Shown: in pieces, positions 8,780-16,336 of the stretch
How positions within the stretch are numbered: position 1 is the first letter of the stretch
How the letters are laid out: every line of letters begins with the position of its first letter
DNA from: DATLFA01 sp039934635
Lineage (GTDB): Bacteria > Actinomycetota > Acidimicrobiia > Acidimicrobiales > WLNW01
Assembly (NCBI GenBank): GCA_039934635.1
Contig: JBDTLT010000050.1
Span: 1-28,328 of the forward strand
Length of the DNA stretch: 28,328 nt
Reading direction: 5' to 3'
Made by a program: the position numbers and the translations under genes
The notes under the pieces: generated by a model
Told to the model about the DNA's origin: nothing
What the model saw: the letters and a program-made list of their open reading frames with translations, nothing else
Databases searched by the model: none

Positions 8780-8856
8780 CGATGATCGCGCAGCGCAGCA
8801 CCCAATCGGTGCCATCCCCCCGACGGGGTCGCCGGCCGATTCTCGCCGGGCGCTGC

Positions 8857-8862
8857 TAGCGT
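8857..8862 (+). promoter_or_regulatory. Candidate -10 box for the M23 peptidase gene
   Basis: TAGCGT at 8857-8862 fits the TAnnnT pattern of actinobacterial -10 elements and matches the candidate box before the CoA-ester lyase. No convincing -35 is seen. It lies in the 136-base divergent gap between the LCP and M23 genes. Confidence 0.25.
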
Positions 8863-8915
8863 TGCCGGCGCAGCGGGATCGGAGGGCCCTGACCAGGAGC
8901 TCTAGAAACTCGCGC

Positions 8916-10076
8916 ATGCCCACACGACTTCGACATCGCCCGATCCAACTGATCGTCGGCTTGCTCGTCACTACGGTGCTGGTCAGCCCGTCGTGGGCCC
9001 AGGATTCGATCAAAGACGCGCGGCAAAAACGCGACTCGGCCGTCAACGCCCAGGCCAACGCCGCGGCGCAGATCAACTTTTTGAAGGCGCAAGACGCTGA
9101 TGTCGCGGAGGCCGTCGAGCAGGTCAACGCCGCCGTGACCGCCCAACAGGCGAGAGTCGAGGCCGCACAACAGGGCATCGCCAGCGCCGAGCAAGAGGCG
9201 GCCGCCCAAAATGCCCTCGTCGCCGACGCCCAGGTGCGCATCGCCGCGGTCCGGGCACAGGTCGGCGACCTCCTCGTCGAGGACTACATGGGCCGCACTG
9301 CCGAGGACGCGACCGCCATCCTTCGTTCGCCCTCGCTGATCGAGGGGCTGCAGAAGGCCGCGCTGCTCGATGCGGTCTCCACCGATCGCCGCCGGCTGAC
9401 GTCGTCATTGCGCGGCCTTCAGGCCGATCTCGACGCCGCCCTCGGCGCGGCCAACGCCGCGGTCGAGCAGGCGCAGCACTATCGCGCCGAGCTTGCGGCC
9501 GAACTCGATGCGCTGCAGGGCCGCTTGGCCGATCAGCAACGCCTGAAGGTCGAGCTCGAACGGCGCATCGTCGAGTGGCGCCGCAAGCAAGACCAGCTGG
9601 CCCGGGACTCGGCCAACATGACGGCGTTCATCCTGAAGGAACAGGCCCGCATCCTCGGTGCCAGCGCCGGCGCACCCTCGCCCGCATCGGTGCAGGGCTT
9701 CATCATGCCGCTGAAGGGCAAGATCGATTCCGGCTTCGGCATGCGCAAGCACCCCATCTACGGCGACGTGCGGATGCACACCGGCACCGACATCGACGGG
9801 CGCAGCGGCGATCCCCTAGTGGCCGCCAAAGAGGGTCGGGTCATCTTCGCCGGCGTCTTCGGCGGCTATGGCAATTGCGTGATCATCCAACATGGGCCCG
9901 GCGTGAGCACGCTGTATGGCCACCTGTCATCGATCGACGTCTCGGTGGGTAACAACGTCAACAAGGGCGAGTTCATCGGCCGCGTGGGTATGACTGGCGT
10001 CGCGACCGGACCTCACCTTCATTTCGAGGTTCGCATCAACGGTGAGCCCAAGGACCCAATGCTTTTCCTGCCGTAG
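8916..10076 (+). CDS. Secreted coiled-coil M23 (LytM-type) peptidase / murein hydrolase
   Basis: 386 residues. A signal peptide (basic RLRHR, hydrophobic core 10-24, Ala-Gln-Asp cleavage region near 28) is followed by long Ala/Gln/Glu-rich coiled coils (about 30-245) and a C-terminal M23 domain (260-386). The zinc and catalytic residues are all visible: His288 and Asp292 in HTGTD, His336 in YGHLS, and His367/His369 in HLHFE. The layout is that of EnvC/NlpD/RipA-neighbour type proteins, in which the coiled coil controls a peptidoglycan endopeptidase. The ATG at 8916 is the first methionine giving a proper signal peptide; AGGAG lies 16 bases upstream, rather far. It probably cuts cross-links during growth or division. 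Confidence 0.9.
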   Translation: MPTRLRHRPIQLIVGLLVTTVLVSPSWAQDSIKDARQKRDSAVNAQANAAAQINFLKAQDADVAEAVEQVNAAVTAQQARVEAAQQGIASAEQEAAAQNALVADAQVRIAAVRAQVGDLLVEDYMGRTAEDATAILRSPSLIEGLQKAALLDAVSTDRRRLTSSLRGLQADLDAALGAANAAVEQAQHYRAELAAELDALQGRLADQQRLKVELERRIVEWRRKQDQLARDSANMTAFILKEQARILGASAGAPSPASVQGFIMPLKGKIDSGFGMRKHPIYGDVRMHTGTDIDGRSGDPLVAAKEGRVIFAGVFGGYGNCVIIQHGPGVSTLYGHLSSIDVSVGNNVNKGEFIGRVGMTGVATGPHLHFEVRINGEPKDPMLFLP

Positions 10077-10154
10077 GCCTACCCGAAGTAGTCACGACGA
10101 GCCGGCGGAATGAGCTTTCCTTCCCAAATCGAGGCTGATCGGGGGATTTCCGGG

Positions 10155-10188
10155 CTGGCGTCTGGAATCTCGGGACCTCGTACGCCAG
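10155..10188. repeat. Inverted repeat upstream of the DivIVA-like gene
   Basis: CTGGCGT (10155-10161) and ACGCCAG (10182-10188) are perfect 7-base arms separated by 20 bases, in the 174-base gap between the M23 and DivIVA-like genes. It could be an operator or a leader stem; nothing else clear is seen in this gap. Confidence 0.3.
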
Positions 10189-10250
10189 AATCTTGCAGTA
10201 ACCCCAGCCGCTATCCCCGAACGACTGGGTTCTCCCCCGAGGTAGAAGTC

Positions 10251-11012
10251 ATGAACATGACACAACGGCTCACGGCACGTGATTTGATCGCCAAGTCCTT
10301 CAGCGCAAAGGCACGGCGTGGCTATGACCCCGCCGAGGTCGATGCCTACCTGATGGACGTGGCCCGCCAGGTCGATGAATTGAACCTCGAGATCGATCGT
10401 CTCACCAACGAGGTCGTGCGGTTGTCCTTCGCGCACCCCCAGCCGATCGTGGCCCAGGCCGCGGCACCCGCCGCCGCGCCGGCCCCGCCGCCTCCGGTCG
10501 TGCAAGCCGCGCCGACGATGACGTCGGATGCCGCGGACGAGTCCTTCAAGCTGATCCTGCGAGCCGCCCAGAAGACGGCCGAGCAGGCCATCGGCGATGC
10601 CCGTCTGCGGGGCGACGAGATCATCGCGGAGGCCAAGTACCGCGCCGCCGAGATCAACCGGGAGTCCGACCGCAAGGCCTTCGAGGCCGCCAGCCGCACG
10701 CAAGAAGACCTCGTGCGTCTCGAAGACGAACTCAAGCGCCGCCGCGTCGAACTCGACTCGGTCCGCCGAGCCATCGAGGCCGAGAAAGAAGCCGTCCGCG
10801 AGATGGCCAACTCCCTGCTCTCTGCCATCGGCGACGAGCAGGACGAGATGCCGGCTCCGACCAACGGCGTCGCCCCCGCACCGGTCGTCGATCTCACCGC
10901 CATGCCGGCCCCCGCGCGCGCAATGGCCAATGCGACTCCTCCTCCGCCCCCGGCGCCGCCCGCACCCCCCTCGGGTTTCGAGCTGTTCAAGCCATTCGGC
11001 GAAGAAGCCTGA
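10251..11012 (+). CDS. DivIVA-domain coiled-coil protein
   Basis: 253 residues starting at ATG 10251, which has GAGG eight bases upstream. Residues 5-60 form the DivIVA membrane-binding N-domain: LTARDLIAKSF, then ARRGYDPAEVDAYL (21-34), then a coiled coil. A Pro/Ala linker (62-88), a second charged coiled coil (95-190) and a Pro-rich tail ending SGFELFKPFGEEA follow. DivIVA/Wag31/SepIVA proteins gather at curved or new membrane and direct wall synthesis or septation in actinobacteria. It is shorter and more linker-rich than Wag31, so SepIVA-like or another paralogue is possible. It follows an M23 peptidase on the same strand. It converges with kynureninase with 11 bases between stops. Confidence 0.82.
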   Translation: MNMTQRLTARDLIAKSFSAKARRGYDPAEVDAYLMDVARQVDELNLEIDRLTNEVVRLSFAHPQPIVAQAAAPAAAPAPPPPVVQAAPTMTSDAADESFKLILRAAQKTAEQAIGDARLRGDEIIAEAKYRAAEINRESDRKAFEAASRTQEDLVRLEDELKRRRVELDSVRRAIEAEKEAVREMANSLLSAIGDEQDEMPAPTNGVAPAPVVDLTAMPAPARAMANATPPPPPAPPAPPSGFELFKPFGEEA

Positions 11013-11023
11013 ACCACTGACCG

Positions 11024-12271
11024 TCAGTCGTACAGCGACTGCACGGTCGAGGTCAGCCGCCACACATCTCGCGCAGAGTTGTAGAGCGGCGCCACGGCAA
11101 AGCGAATCACGTCGGGTGGACGCACGTCGACCACGAGACCGCGCGCCCGCAGCGCCCGCTCGAGTGACGCCGCCTTGCCCGGCACTCGGATCGACACCTG
11201 GTTGCCGCGACGCGTCGAGTCGAGTGGCGTCACCACCTCAATCGACGGGATGCGCGACAGCTGCTCGATGACATGATCGGTCAGCGCCCGCGACTTGGTC
11301 CGCAGGCGTTCGGCGCCGGCTTCGGCGAAGAGGCCGAGTGACGCCCGCAGCGGTGCCAGCGAAAGGATCGGCGGGTTCGACACTCGCCATCCGCCGGCTC
11401 CCGAGATCGGGACGAAATCGGAAGACATCTCGAAGCGCGTTGCCGGTTCATTGCCCCACCACCCGGCAAGGCGGACCAATTGCGGGTCCGCGCCGTGGCG
11501 GCGGTGGACGAACAGCGACGCCACCGCACCGGGACCGGCGTTGAGGTATTTGTACGTGCACCAGACGGCAAAGTCGGCGTCGCACTGGTGCAGGCGCAAC
11601 CCGACGTTGCCGACGGCATGGGCGAGATCGAACCCGACCACACAGCCCGCATCGTGGCCCGCCCGCACGATTCGATGCAGGTCGAGCACTTCGCCCGTGA
11701 GGTAGTTGACGCCGCCCAGCCACACGAGCGCGATCTCATCGCCTCGCGCCGCCAGCACTTCACCGATACGGTCGGTGCCATAGAGGCCGGCGCGGTCGGG
11801 CTCGACCACGACCAGATCCCGGTCGGGATCGAGCCCGTGCCATCGCAATTGCGCCATCACCGCATAGCGATCAGAAGGGAACGCGGTGGCTTCGATCAAG
11901 ATCTTGCGGCGGTGGCCCTGTGGCCGGAAGAACGATGCGAACAAATGGTGCAAATTCGCCGTGAGCGTGCCCATTACGGCGACCTCGGTCGCCTCCGCGC
12001 CGACCAAGGTCGCCATCGCCGCCGCGGGCGCGTCGTCGTAGCCGTACCACGGCGCCTCTCCGTCGAAGTGGCCCTCGACGCCGAGTGTCGCCCATGCATC
12101 GAGCGCGGCGTCCACGTCGTCGCGCGCGGCGAGCGGCATCAGGCCGAGGGAATGGCCACAGAGATAGACGAGTTCATCACCGCTGCGATCGCGCGGCACT
12201 GCGAATCGGCCCCGTAACGCCCGCAGCGGATCGGCGTCGTCGAACGCCTCACAGTCGTCCGCGCTCAACAT
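11024..12271 (-). CDS. kynU: Kynureninase
   Basis: 415 residues from ATG 12271. This PLP enzyme cleaves kynurenine or 3-hydroxykynurenine to anthranilate or 3-hydroxyanthranilate plus alanine. Seen: LCGHSLGLMP near the N-terminus, the conserved GEAPWYGYDD (71-80), MGTLTANLHHL (100-110), FDLAHAVGN (Asp215 and His218 contact PLP) and TYKYLNAGPG, with Lys241 as the PLP Schiff-base lysine. Length matches the family. The start is 13 bases after the stop of the dioxygenase gene, in one operon with it, so the product 3-hydroxyanthranilate would feed the neighbour enzyme directly. No tryptophan dioxygenase, formamidase or kynurenine monooxygenase gene is in the window. Confidence 0.93.
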   Translation of the reverse strand: MLSADDCEAFDDADPLRALRGRFAVPRDRSGDELVYLCGHSLGLMPLAARDDVDAALDAWATLGVEGHFDGEAPWYGYDDAPAAAMATLVGAEATEVAVMGTLTANLHHLFASFFRPQGHRRKILIEATAFPSDRYAVMAQLRWHGLDPDRDLVVVEPDRAGLYGTDRIGEVLAARGDEIALVWLGGVNYLTGEVLDLHRIVRAGHDAGCVVGFDLAHAVGNVGLRLHQCDADFAVWCTYKYLNAGPGAVASLFVHRRHGADPQLVRLAGWWGNEPATRFEMSSDFVPISGAGGWRVSNPPILSLAPLRASLGLFAEAGAERLRTKSRALTDHVIEQLSRIPSIEVVTPLDSTRRGNQVSIRVPGKAASLERALRARGLVVDVRPPDVIRFAVAPLYNSARDVWRLTSTVQSLYD

Positions 12272-12284
12272 CAGTGCGCGCCCG

Positions 12285-12839
12285 TCAGAGCACGAACTCG
12301 GCCGCCACGGGAAGCACGGTCCCGCAGCGCGAGCATCGACGGGCGTCGGCGTCGGCATTGAAGTCGGCAATGAGCGCCGCCAACTCGGTTTCGATGTTGG
12401 CCAGTTGGAACGGGGCGCGCCGCAATTCGTTGCCACACTTCTCGCAGAACCACGCGATCTGGTCGATCTCGCCCGGTAGTCGCCGGCGTTCGAGGACGAC
12501 GCCCCAGGTATCGGCCGGACGCCGAGGCGAGTGCGCCTCACCGGCGGTCACCAACATCACCTCACCGGCCGCGACCAGACGACGTTGGATGTGGCCATCA
12601 TCGTGGCGGATGTCGACCGCGATCGTGCCTTCGAGTTGGTAGAAGATCTCATCACCCGGGTTGATGTGGAAGTCATTGCGGGCGTTGGGGCCGCGCACCA
12701 CCATGAAGATCAACTCGGACCCGGGGAACACCACCTTGTTGGCGACCGGTGGGCGAAACGCGGCGGCGTTGTCCGCGATCCATTGTGCGAGATCGAGCGG
12801 GCCTTGCCCGCCGTGGGGTTTGGGTAGTTCCTTCGCCAT
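12285..12839 (-). CDS. nbaC: 3-hydroxyanthranilate 3,4-dioxygenase
   Basis: The 184-residue cupin opens the ring of 3-hydroxyanthranilate to 2-amino-3-carboxymuconate semialdehyde with Fe2+ and O2. Iron ligands appear as His58, Glu64 (RNDFHINPGDEIF) and His103 (GEAHSPRR), with the substrate-binding Arg54. Its C-terminus has a rubredoxin-like second metal site: Cys132-x2-Cys135 and Cys169-x2-Cys172, characteristic of the bacterial form. Length is typical. It lies between the MFS transporter (19 bases) and kynureninase (13 bases). The semialdehyde can cyclise to quinolinate for NAD synthesis, or be degraded by a decarboxylase that is not in the window. The gene is also called haaO; the symbol is by family resemblance. 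Confidence 0.93.
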   Translation of the reverse strand: MAKELPKPHGGQGPLDLAQWIADNAAAFRPPVANKVVFPGSELIFMVVRGPNARNDFHINPGDEIFYQLEGTIAVDIRHDDGHIQRRLVAAGEVMLVTAGEAHSPRRPADTWGVVLERRRLPGEIDQIAWFCEKCGNELRRAPFQLANIETELAALIADFNADADARRCSRCGTVLPVAAEFVL

Positions 12840-12858
12840 GACGACGCGAGGCTAATGG

Positions 12859-14136
12859 CTAGTGGGGGATTGCCGCCCGCACGGGCGATACGACGACGTC
12901 GCCATCGATCGTTGCGTATTCGCGGACGTGAGTGAGGCAGAACGTCAACACGCTGAAGATGATCACGTTGAAGACCATCACCTCACGGAACCCGACGGCG
13001 TCACCGACGCGACCGATCAGCAGTGCGCCCACCGGGAATCCCAGCATGATGCCGAAGAGATAGAAGGACATGGCGCGCCCGCGGATCTCGTCGGGTACCG
13101 ATGCCTGCACGAAGGTATTGAGCGACGTACCGACGAGAACGTGTGCGAGACCGCAGATACCGTACGCGACAAGTCCCACGCCGAAGTTGGTGGTGAGCGG
13201 GATCAGTGCCAGCCCGACGGCGTAGACGGCGATGCCGATCTTGGTGAGCACCGAGCGGCGGAACCGCGCCGCGGCGAGCAACATCCACACCGACATGATG
13301 AGCGCTCCGACGCCCAGCGCGGTGATGAGCCAAGCGTTGTCCTTGGCGTCGTGGCCGTACAAACGGAAGGCCACCGCGGCTGCGATCGCGGCGATCGACT
13401 GGCCGGACAGTGACAAGAAGAATGCGAGGAGGATCACGAGGCGCAGGATCGAGTTGGACATGACGTAGCGCGCCCCCTCGATGAGTTCGGCGACGAACCG
13501 CCGGCTGCCCTTGGCCGGGATGACTTGGTTGGCGTGGGTGGCGAAGATCGCTCCGACGACGAGTAGGTAGGTGATGGCGTTGAAGAGGATCGCCGTGCCG
13601 ATGCCCCAGAAGCTGACCAACACCGCGCCCACGCTCGGCCCCAACGCGCGCGACACCGTGAACTGCAACGAGTTGAGGCGCACTGCCTCGACGAGTTGTG
13701 TTCGCGGCACGAGCGTCGGCACGAACGCTTGCCAAGCCGCCATCTGGAATCCGCCGGCGATACCCCCGACGAACACCAACCCGACGATGCGCCACGCGGT
13801 GAGACTGTCGCCGAGGTACAACAGCCATAGCGCAAATGCTGCGGCCGCTTGCACGATCTGCGTGACCGTGAGGATCAGCCGGCGAGGCAAGCGGTCTGCG
13901 AGCACACCGGCCACCGGAGTCAGCACCATCATCGGCAACGAAGCGGCAAGTGAGACGATGCCCAGCCACGCGCCGCGATGATCCGTCAATTCGTAGATCA
14001 GTGCGAAGACCGCCACCTGCTGCATCCACGTGCCCGAGTTGGATACCACCGCTGCGATGAAAAAGACCAGAAAATTGCGGTTGCGCAACACGGGTCCATG
14101 TTCTGGCGGCGCGGTGTTGATTGCAGCTATCGTCAC
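12859..14136 (-). CDS. MFS transporter (MFS_3/EntS-like)
   Basis: About 425 residues with roughly twelve hydrophobic helices and an N-terminal RNRNFLVFFIAAVVSNSGTWMQQVA segment (given in parts: RNRNFLVFF, then NSGTWMQQ), plus ADRLPRR after helix two, features of the EntS/MFS_3 exporter group. The start is GTG 14136 (VTIAAINTAP) because GAGGGGGG at 14145-14152 sits eight bases upstream; a longer frame reaching 14232 would run through the palindrome and has no such site. It is the first gene of a tight operon with 3-hydroxyanthranilate dioxygenase and kynureninase. That suggests it carries a kynurenine-related aromatic, in or out, but many members of this group export other compounds, so the substrate is open. 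Confidence 0.85.
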   Translation of the reverse strand: MTIAAINTAPPEHGPVLRNRNFLVFFIAAVVSNSGTWMQQVAVFALIYELTDHRGAWLGIVSLAASLPMMVLTPVAGVLADRLPRRLILTVTQIVQAAAAFALWLLYLGDSLTAWRIVGLVFVGGIAGGFQMAAWQAFVPTLVPRTQLVEAVRLNSLQFTVSRALGPSVGAVLVSFWGIGTAILFNAITYLLVVGAIFATHANQVIPAKGSRRFVAELIEGARYVMSNSILRLVILLAFFLSLSGQSIAAIAAAVAFRLYGHDAKDNAWLITALGVGALIMSVWMLLAAARFRRSVLTKIGIAVYAVGLALIPLTTNFGVGLVAYGICGLAHVLVGTSLNTFVQASVPDEIRGRAMSFYLFGIMLGFPVGALLIGRVGDAVGFREVMVFNVIIFSVLTFCLTHVREYATIDGDVVVSPVRAAIPH

Positions 14137-14144
14137 CCGGCGGA

Positions 14145-14152
14145 CCCCCCTC
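14145..14152 (-). promoter_or_regulatory. Ribosome-binding site that fixes the MFS transporter start
   Basis: GAGGGGGG on the minus strand lies eight bases before GTG 14136, ideal spacing, and favours this GTG over an upstream in-frame start at 14232. Confidence 0.65.
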
Positions 14153-14203
14153 GACAGAGAGTAGCTAGCGCTCACGTCCCGCCTCGATCCATCATGTGCA
14201 TGT

Positions 14204-14220
14204 TCGCCGATTATCGGCGA
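14204..14220. promoter_or_regulatory. 17-bp palindromic operator candidate
   Basis: TCGCCGAT-T-ATCGGCGA is a perfect palindrome around one base, in the 142-base gap between the divergent MFS/kyn operon and the CFA-synthase-like gene. Its form and place suit the binding site of a dimeric repressor such as a TetR- or MarR-type protein; no such regulator is encoded in the window. It contains a TAATCG that could be a -10 box for the minus-strand operon. Confidence 0.55.
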
Positions 14221-14278
14221 GACTGGTGTCACAGGCTCGAGACCAGGGCCGAGGCCGCGACGAGACGGAGGTTTGCCG

Positions 14279-15526
14279 ATGGGCCTTCAGCAACTGCTGG
14301 ACGATCTGCTGGGTCGAGATCTGCCGATCGCAGTGGAGTGTTACGACGGCTCGCGCGTCGGTCCGATCGATGCACCGGCGACTGTTCGCATCAAAAATCC
14401 CGAGGCGATCCACCGCCTCGTGACCGGCCGAGGCCGTGAATTGGCGTTCGGCCGCGCGTATGTCGCGGGCGAAATCGACATCGAAGGCGACATCTTCTCG
14501 GTCATCGCATTGCGCGAACGCGTCGCGAAGCCAACGTTGAACGTGGCGATGCTGCGCAACGCCGCGGCGCAACTCGGCGTCACCAACTTCCGCGCGCTGA
14601 CGCGCTTGCGTCCACCCGAACCACCGCCCGAAGAGGTGCGTTTACACGGACGCTTGCACGGCAAGTCACGCGACGCTGCCGCCATCTCGGCGCACTACGA
14701 CGTCTCCAACCGTTTCTACGAACTGTTCCTCGGTCCGTCGATGACCTATTCGTGCGCAGTGTTCGAGCACGAAGACGATTCGCTCGATCGCGCCCAATGG
14801 TCCAAATACGATTTGATCTGTCGCAAGCTCGACCTGCGCGAAGGCGCACGCCTGCTCGACATCGGGTGCGGCTGGGGCGGCATGGTGTTGCACGCGGCCC
14901 GCAACTATGGGGTGCAAGCGGTCGGTGTCACCATCTCACGCGAGCAATACGAGCTCGCCCGCAAGCGCATCGCCGACGCCGGCCTCAACGATCGTGTCGA
15001 GATCCGGTTGCAGGATTACCGCGACGTACACGACGGTCCCTTCGACGCCATCAGCTCGATCGGCATGTTCGAACACGTCGGCGAGCGTCGACTCGCAACC
15101 TATATGGGCCAGGCCATGCGCCTCCTCGCACCGCGGGGGCGGTTCCTCAACCACGCGATCACGCGTCCGCACGGCGAGGCCCGCATGGATCCCGACGGCT
15201 TCGTCAACCGCTACGTCTTCCCCGACGGTGAGTTGCTCGAGCTCGGTCAGATCATCCGAGCGATGCACACCGCTGGGTTCGAAGTGCGCCACGCCGAGAC
15301 GTTGCGCGAGCATTACGAGCGCACGCTGCGCAGTTGGGTCGCCAACCTCGAGAATCGCTGGGACGAGGCGGTTGCAGAGGTCGGTGAGGCACGGGCGCGC
15401 GTCTGGCGGCTCTACATGGCCGGCTCGGCGATCGCCTTTGCCACCAACGACATCCAGGTGCAACAAGTGCTGGCGGTGCGCCCCGACGGGGGCAAGAGTG
15501 GGATGTCCCTGCGTCCTGACTGGTAG
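14279..15526 (+). CDS. cfa: Cyclopropane-fatty-acyl-phospholipid synthase family methyltransferase
   Basis: 415 residues from ATG 14279, with GGAGG at 14267-14271 seven bases upstream; a TTG at 14273 is less likely. It has an N-terminal lipid-facing domain (1-120), then the SAM-dependent methyltransferase core: SAHYDVSNRFYELFLG (137-152), MTYSCAVF with the active-site-like Cys159, and the SAM-binding LDIGCGWGG (193-201), EHVG (265-268). CFA synthases methylate the double bond of phospholipid acyl chains in the membrane; related actinobacterial enzymes instead make methyl-branched (10-methyl) fatty acids or mycolate rings. Sequence alone does not separate these. It may be co-transcribed with the 3-hydroxyacyl-CoA dehydrogenase 48 bases downstream. 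Confidence 0.87.
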   Translation: MGLQQLLDDLLGRDLPIAVECYDGSRVGPIDAPATVRIKNPEAIHRLVTGRGRELAFGRAYVAGEIDIEGDIFSVIALRERVAKPTLNVAMLRNAAAQLGVTNFRALTRLRPPEPPPEEVRLHGRLHGKSRDAAAISAHYDVSNRFYELFLGPSMTYSCAVFEHEDDSLDRAQWSKYDLICRKLDLREGARLLDIGCGWGGMVLHAARNYGVQAVGVTISREQYELARKRIADAGLNDRVEIRLQDYRDVHDGPFDAISSIGMFEHVGERRLATYMGQAMRLLAPRGRFLNHAITRPHGEARMDPDGFVNRYVFPDGELLELGQIIRAMHTAGFEVRHAETLREHYERTLRSWVANLENRWDEAVAEVGEARARVWRLYMAGSAIAFATNDIQVQQVLAVRPDGGKSGMSLRPDW

Positions 15527-15574
15527 AACGCCGCAGGCGAACGGCGCATCACTACTGCAGGACGGCGGACGAGC

Positions 15575-16315
15575 ATGGGTTCAGAGCGGGTCGGAGTCAT
15601 CGGCAGCGGAGTGATGGGTTCGGGCATCGCACAGGTGCTGGCCGTCGCCGGGCACGACGTGAGGTCCTACGATCTCGACGGTGCGGCACTCGACAAGGCG
15701 CGCGCGACGATCGCCACCGGTCGATTCGGCGTCGCGAGCGCGGTCGAGCGCGGCAAGATGACGCAAGCCGACGCGGATGCCGCGTTGGCGCGTCTCACCT
15801 TCACCACGCAACTCGACGAGGCACTCGATGCCGACGTCGTTATCGAAGCGATCCCCGAGAAGCTCGGCCTCAAACTCGAGTTCTGGCGCGACGCGGACCA
15901 GCGCGCACCCGAGCGCACAATTTTCTGTTCCAACTCCAGCGGCTTCCCGATCGAAGCGATGGCGGCAGTCGTGGGTCGCGCCGACCGGATGGTCGGCTGG
16001 CATTGGGCATCGCCCGCGCCCGTGATGCGCCTCGCCGAGATCGTGCGCGGACCGGCGACTTCTGACGCAACGGTCGAGATCGTGGTCCGCATGGCCCGTG
16101 ACGCGGGCAAGAATCCGGTGGTCGTCAACGACACCACGCGCGCGTGGGGCTACGTCGCGAATCGCGTGTACTCCGCCATGGTTCGCGAGGCCATGCGCGT
16201 GGTCGACGAGGGGATCGCGAGCAGACAGGACGTCGATCAGTTGATGGTCGACTGCTTCCGCTGGCCGAGCGGACCCTTCGGCATGTCCAAAGGTGCCACT
16301 TCCGGATGGCAGTGA
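15575..16315 (+). CDS. 3-hydroxyacyl-CoA dehydrogenase family protein, short form
   Basis: 246 residues; common single-function members have about 280-300. The NAD-binding domain shows VGVIGSGVMGSGIAQ (GxGxxG at 10-15) and Asp33 at the end of strand two. Catalytic residues match the family: Ser121 in SNSSG, His143 in GWHWASPAPVM, Glu155 in LAEIV, Asn196 in GYVANRV. The reaction would be NAD+-dependent oxidation of a 3-hydroxyacyl-CoA to 3-ketoacyl-CoA. The chain stops at GPFGMSKGATSGWQ, inside the helical dimerisation domain, 21 bases before the next gene. Either this is a naturally short subfamily or the C-terminus has been lost. The motif variants HWASPAPVM and TTRAWGYVANR differ from HFFNPVPVM and DTPGFVVNR. 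Confidence 0.85.
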   Translation: MGSERVGVIGSGVMGSGIAQVLAVAGHDVRSYDLDGAALDKARATIATGRFGVASAVERGKMTQADADAALARLTFTTQLDEALDADVVIEAIPEKLGLKLEFWRDADQRAPERTIFCSNSSGFPIEAMAAVVGRADRMVGWHWASPAPVMRLAEIVRGPATSDATVEIVVRMARDAGKNPVVVNDTTRAWGYVANRVYSAMVREAMRVVDEGIASRQDVDQLMVDCFRWPSGPFGMSKGATSGWQ

Positions 16316-16336
16316 CGCCCGTACCAAGGGGGACCT

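Noticed and set aside
8780..9241. N-terminal extension of the LCP frame into the M23 gene
   Set aside because: The extension is antisense to the signal peptide and coiled coil of the M23 protein and has no LCP-like sequence; a later ATG is favoured.
10073..10082. Palindrome GTAGGCCTAC at the M23 stop codon
   Set aside because: Too short and without loop to act as a terminator; likely chance.
12272..12541. N-terminal extension of kynureninase
   Set aside because: It would overlap the 3-hydroxyanthranilate dioxygenase gene in another frame; the family start matches MLSADDCEAF at 12271.
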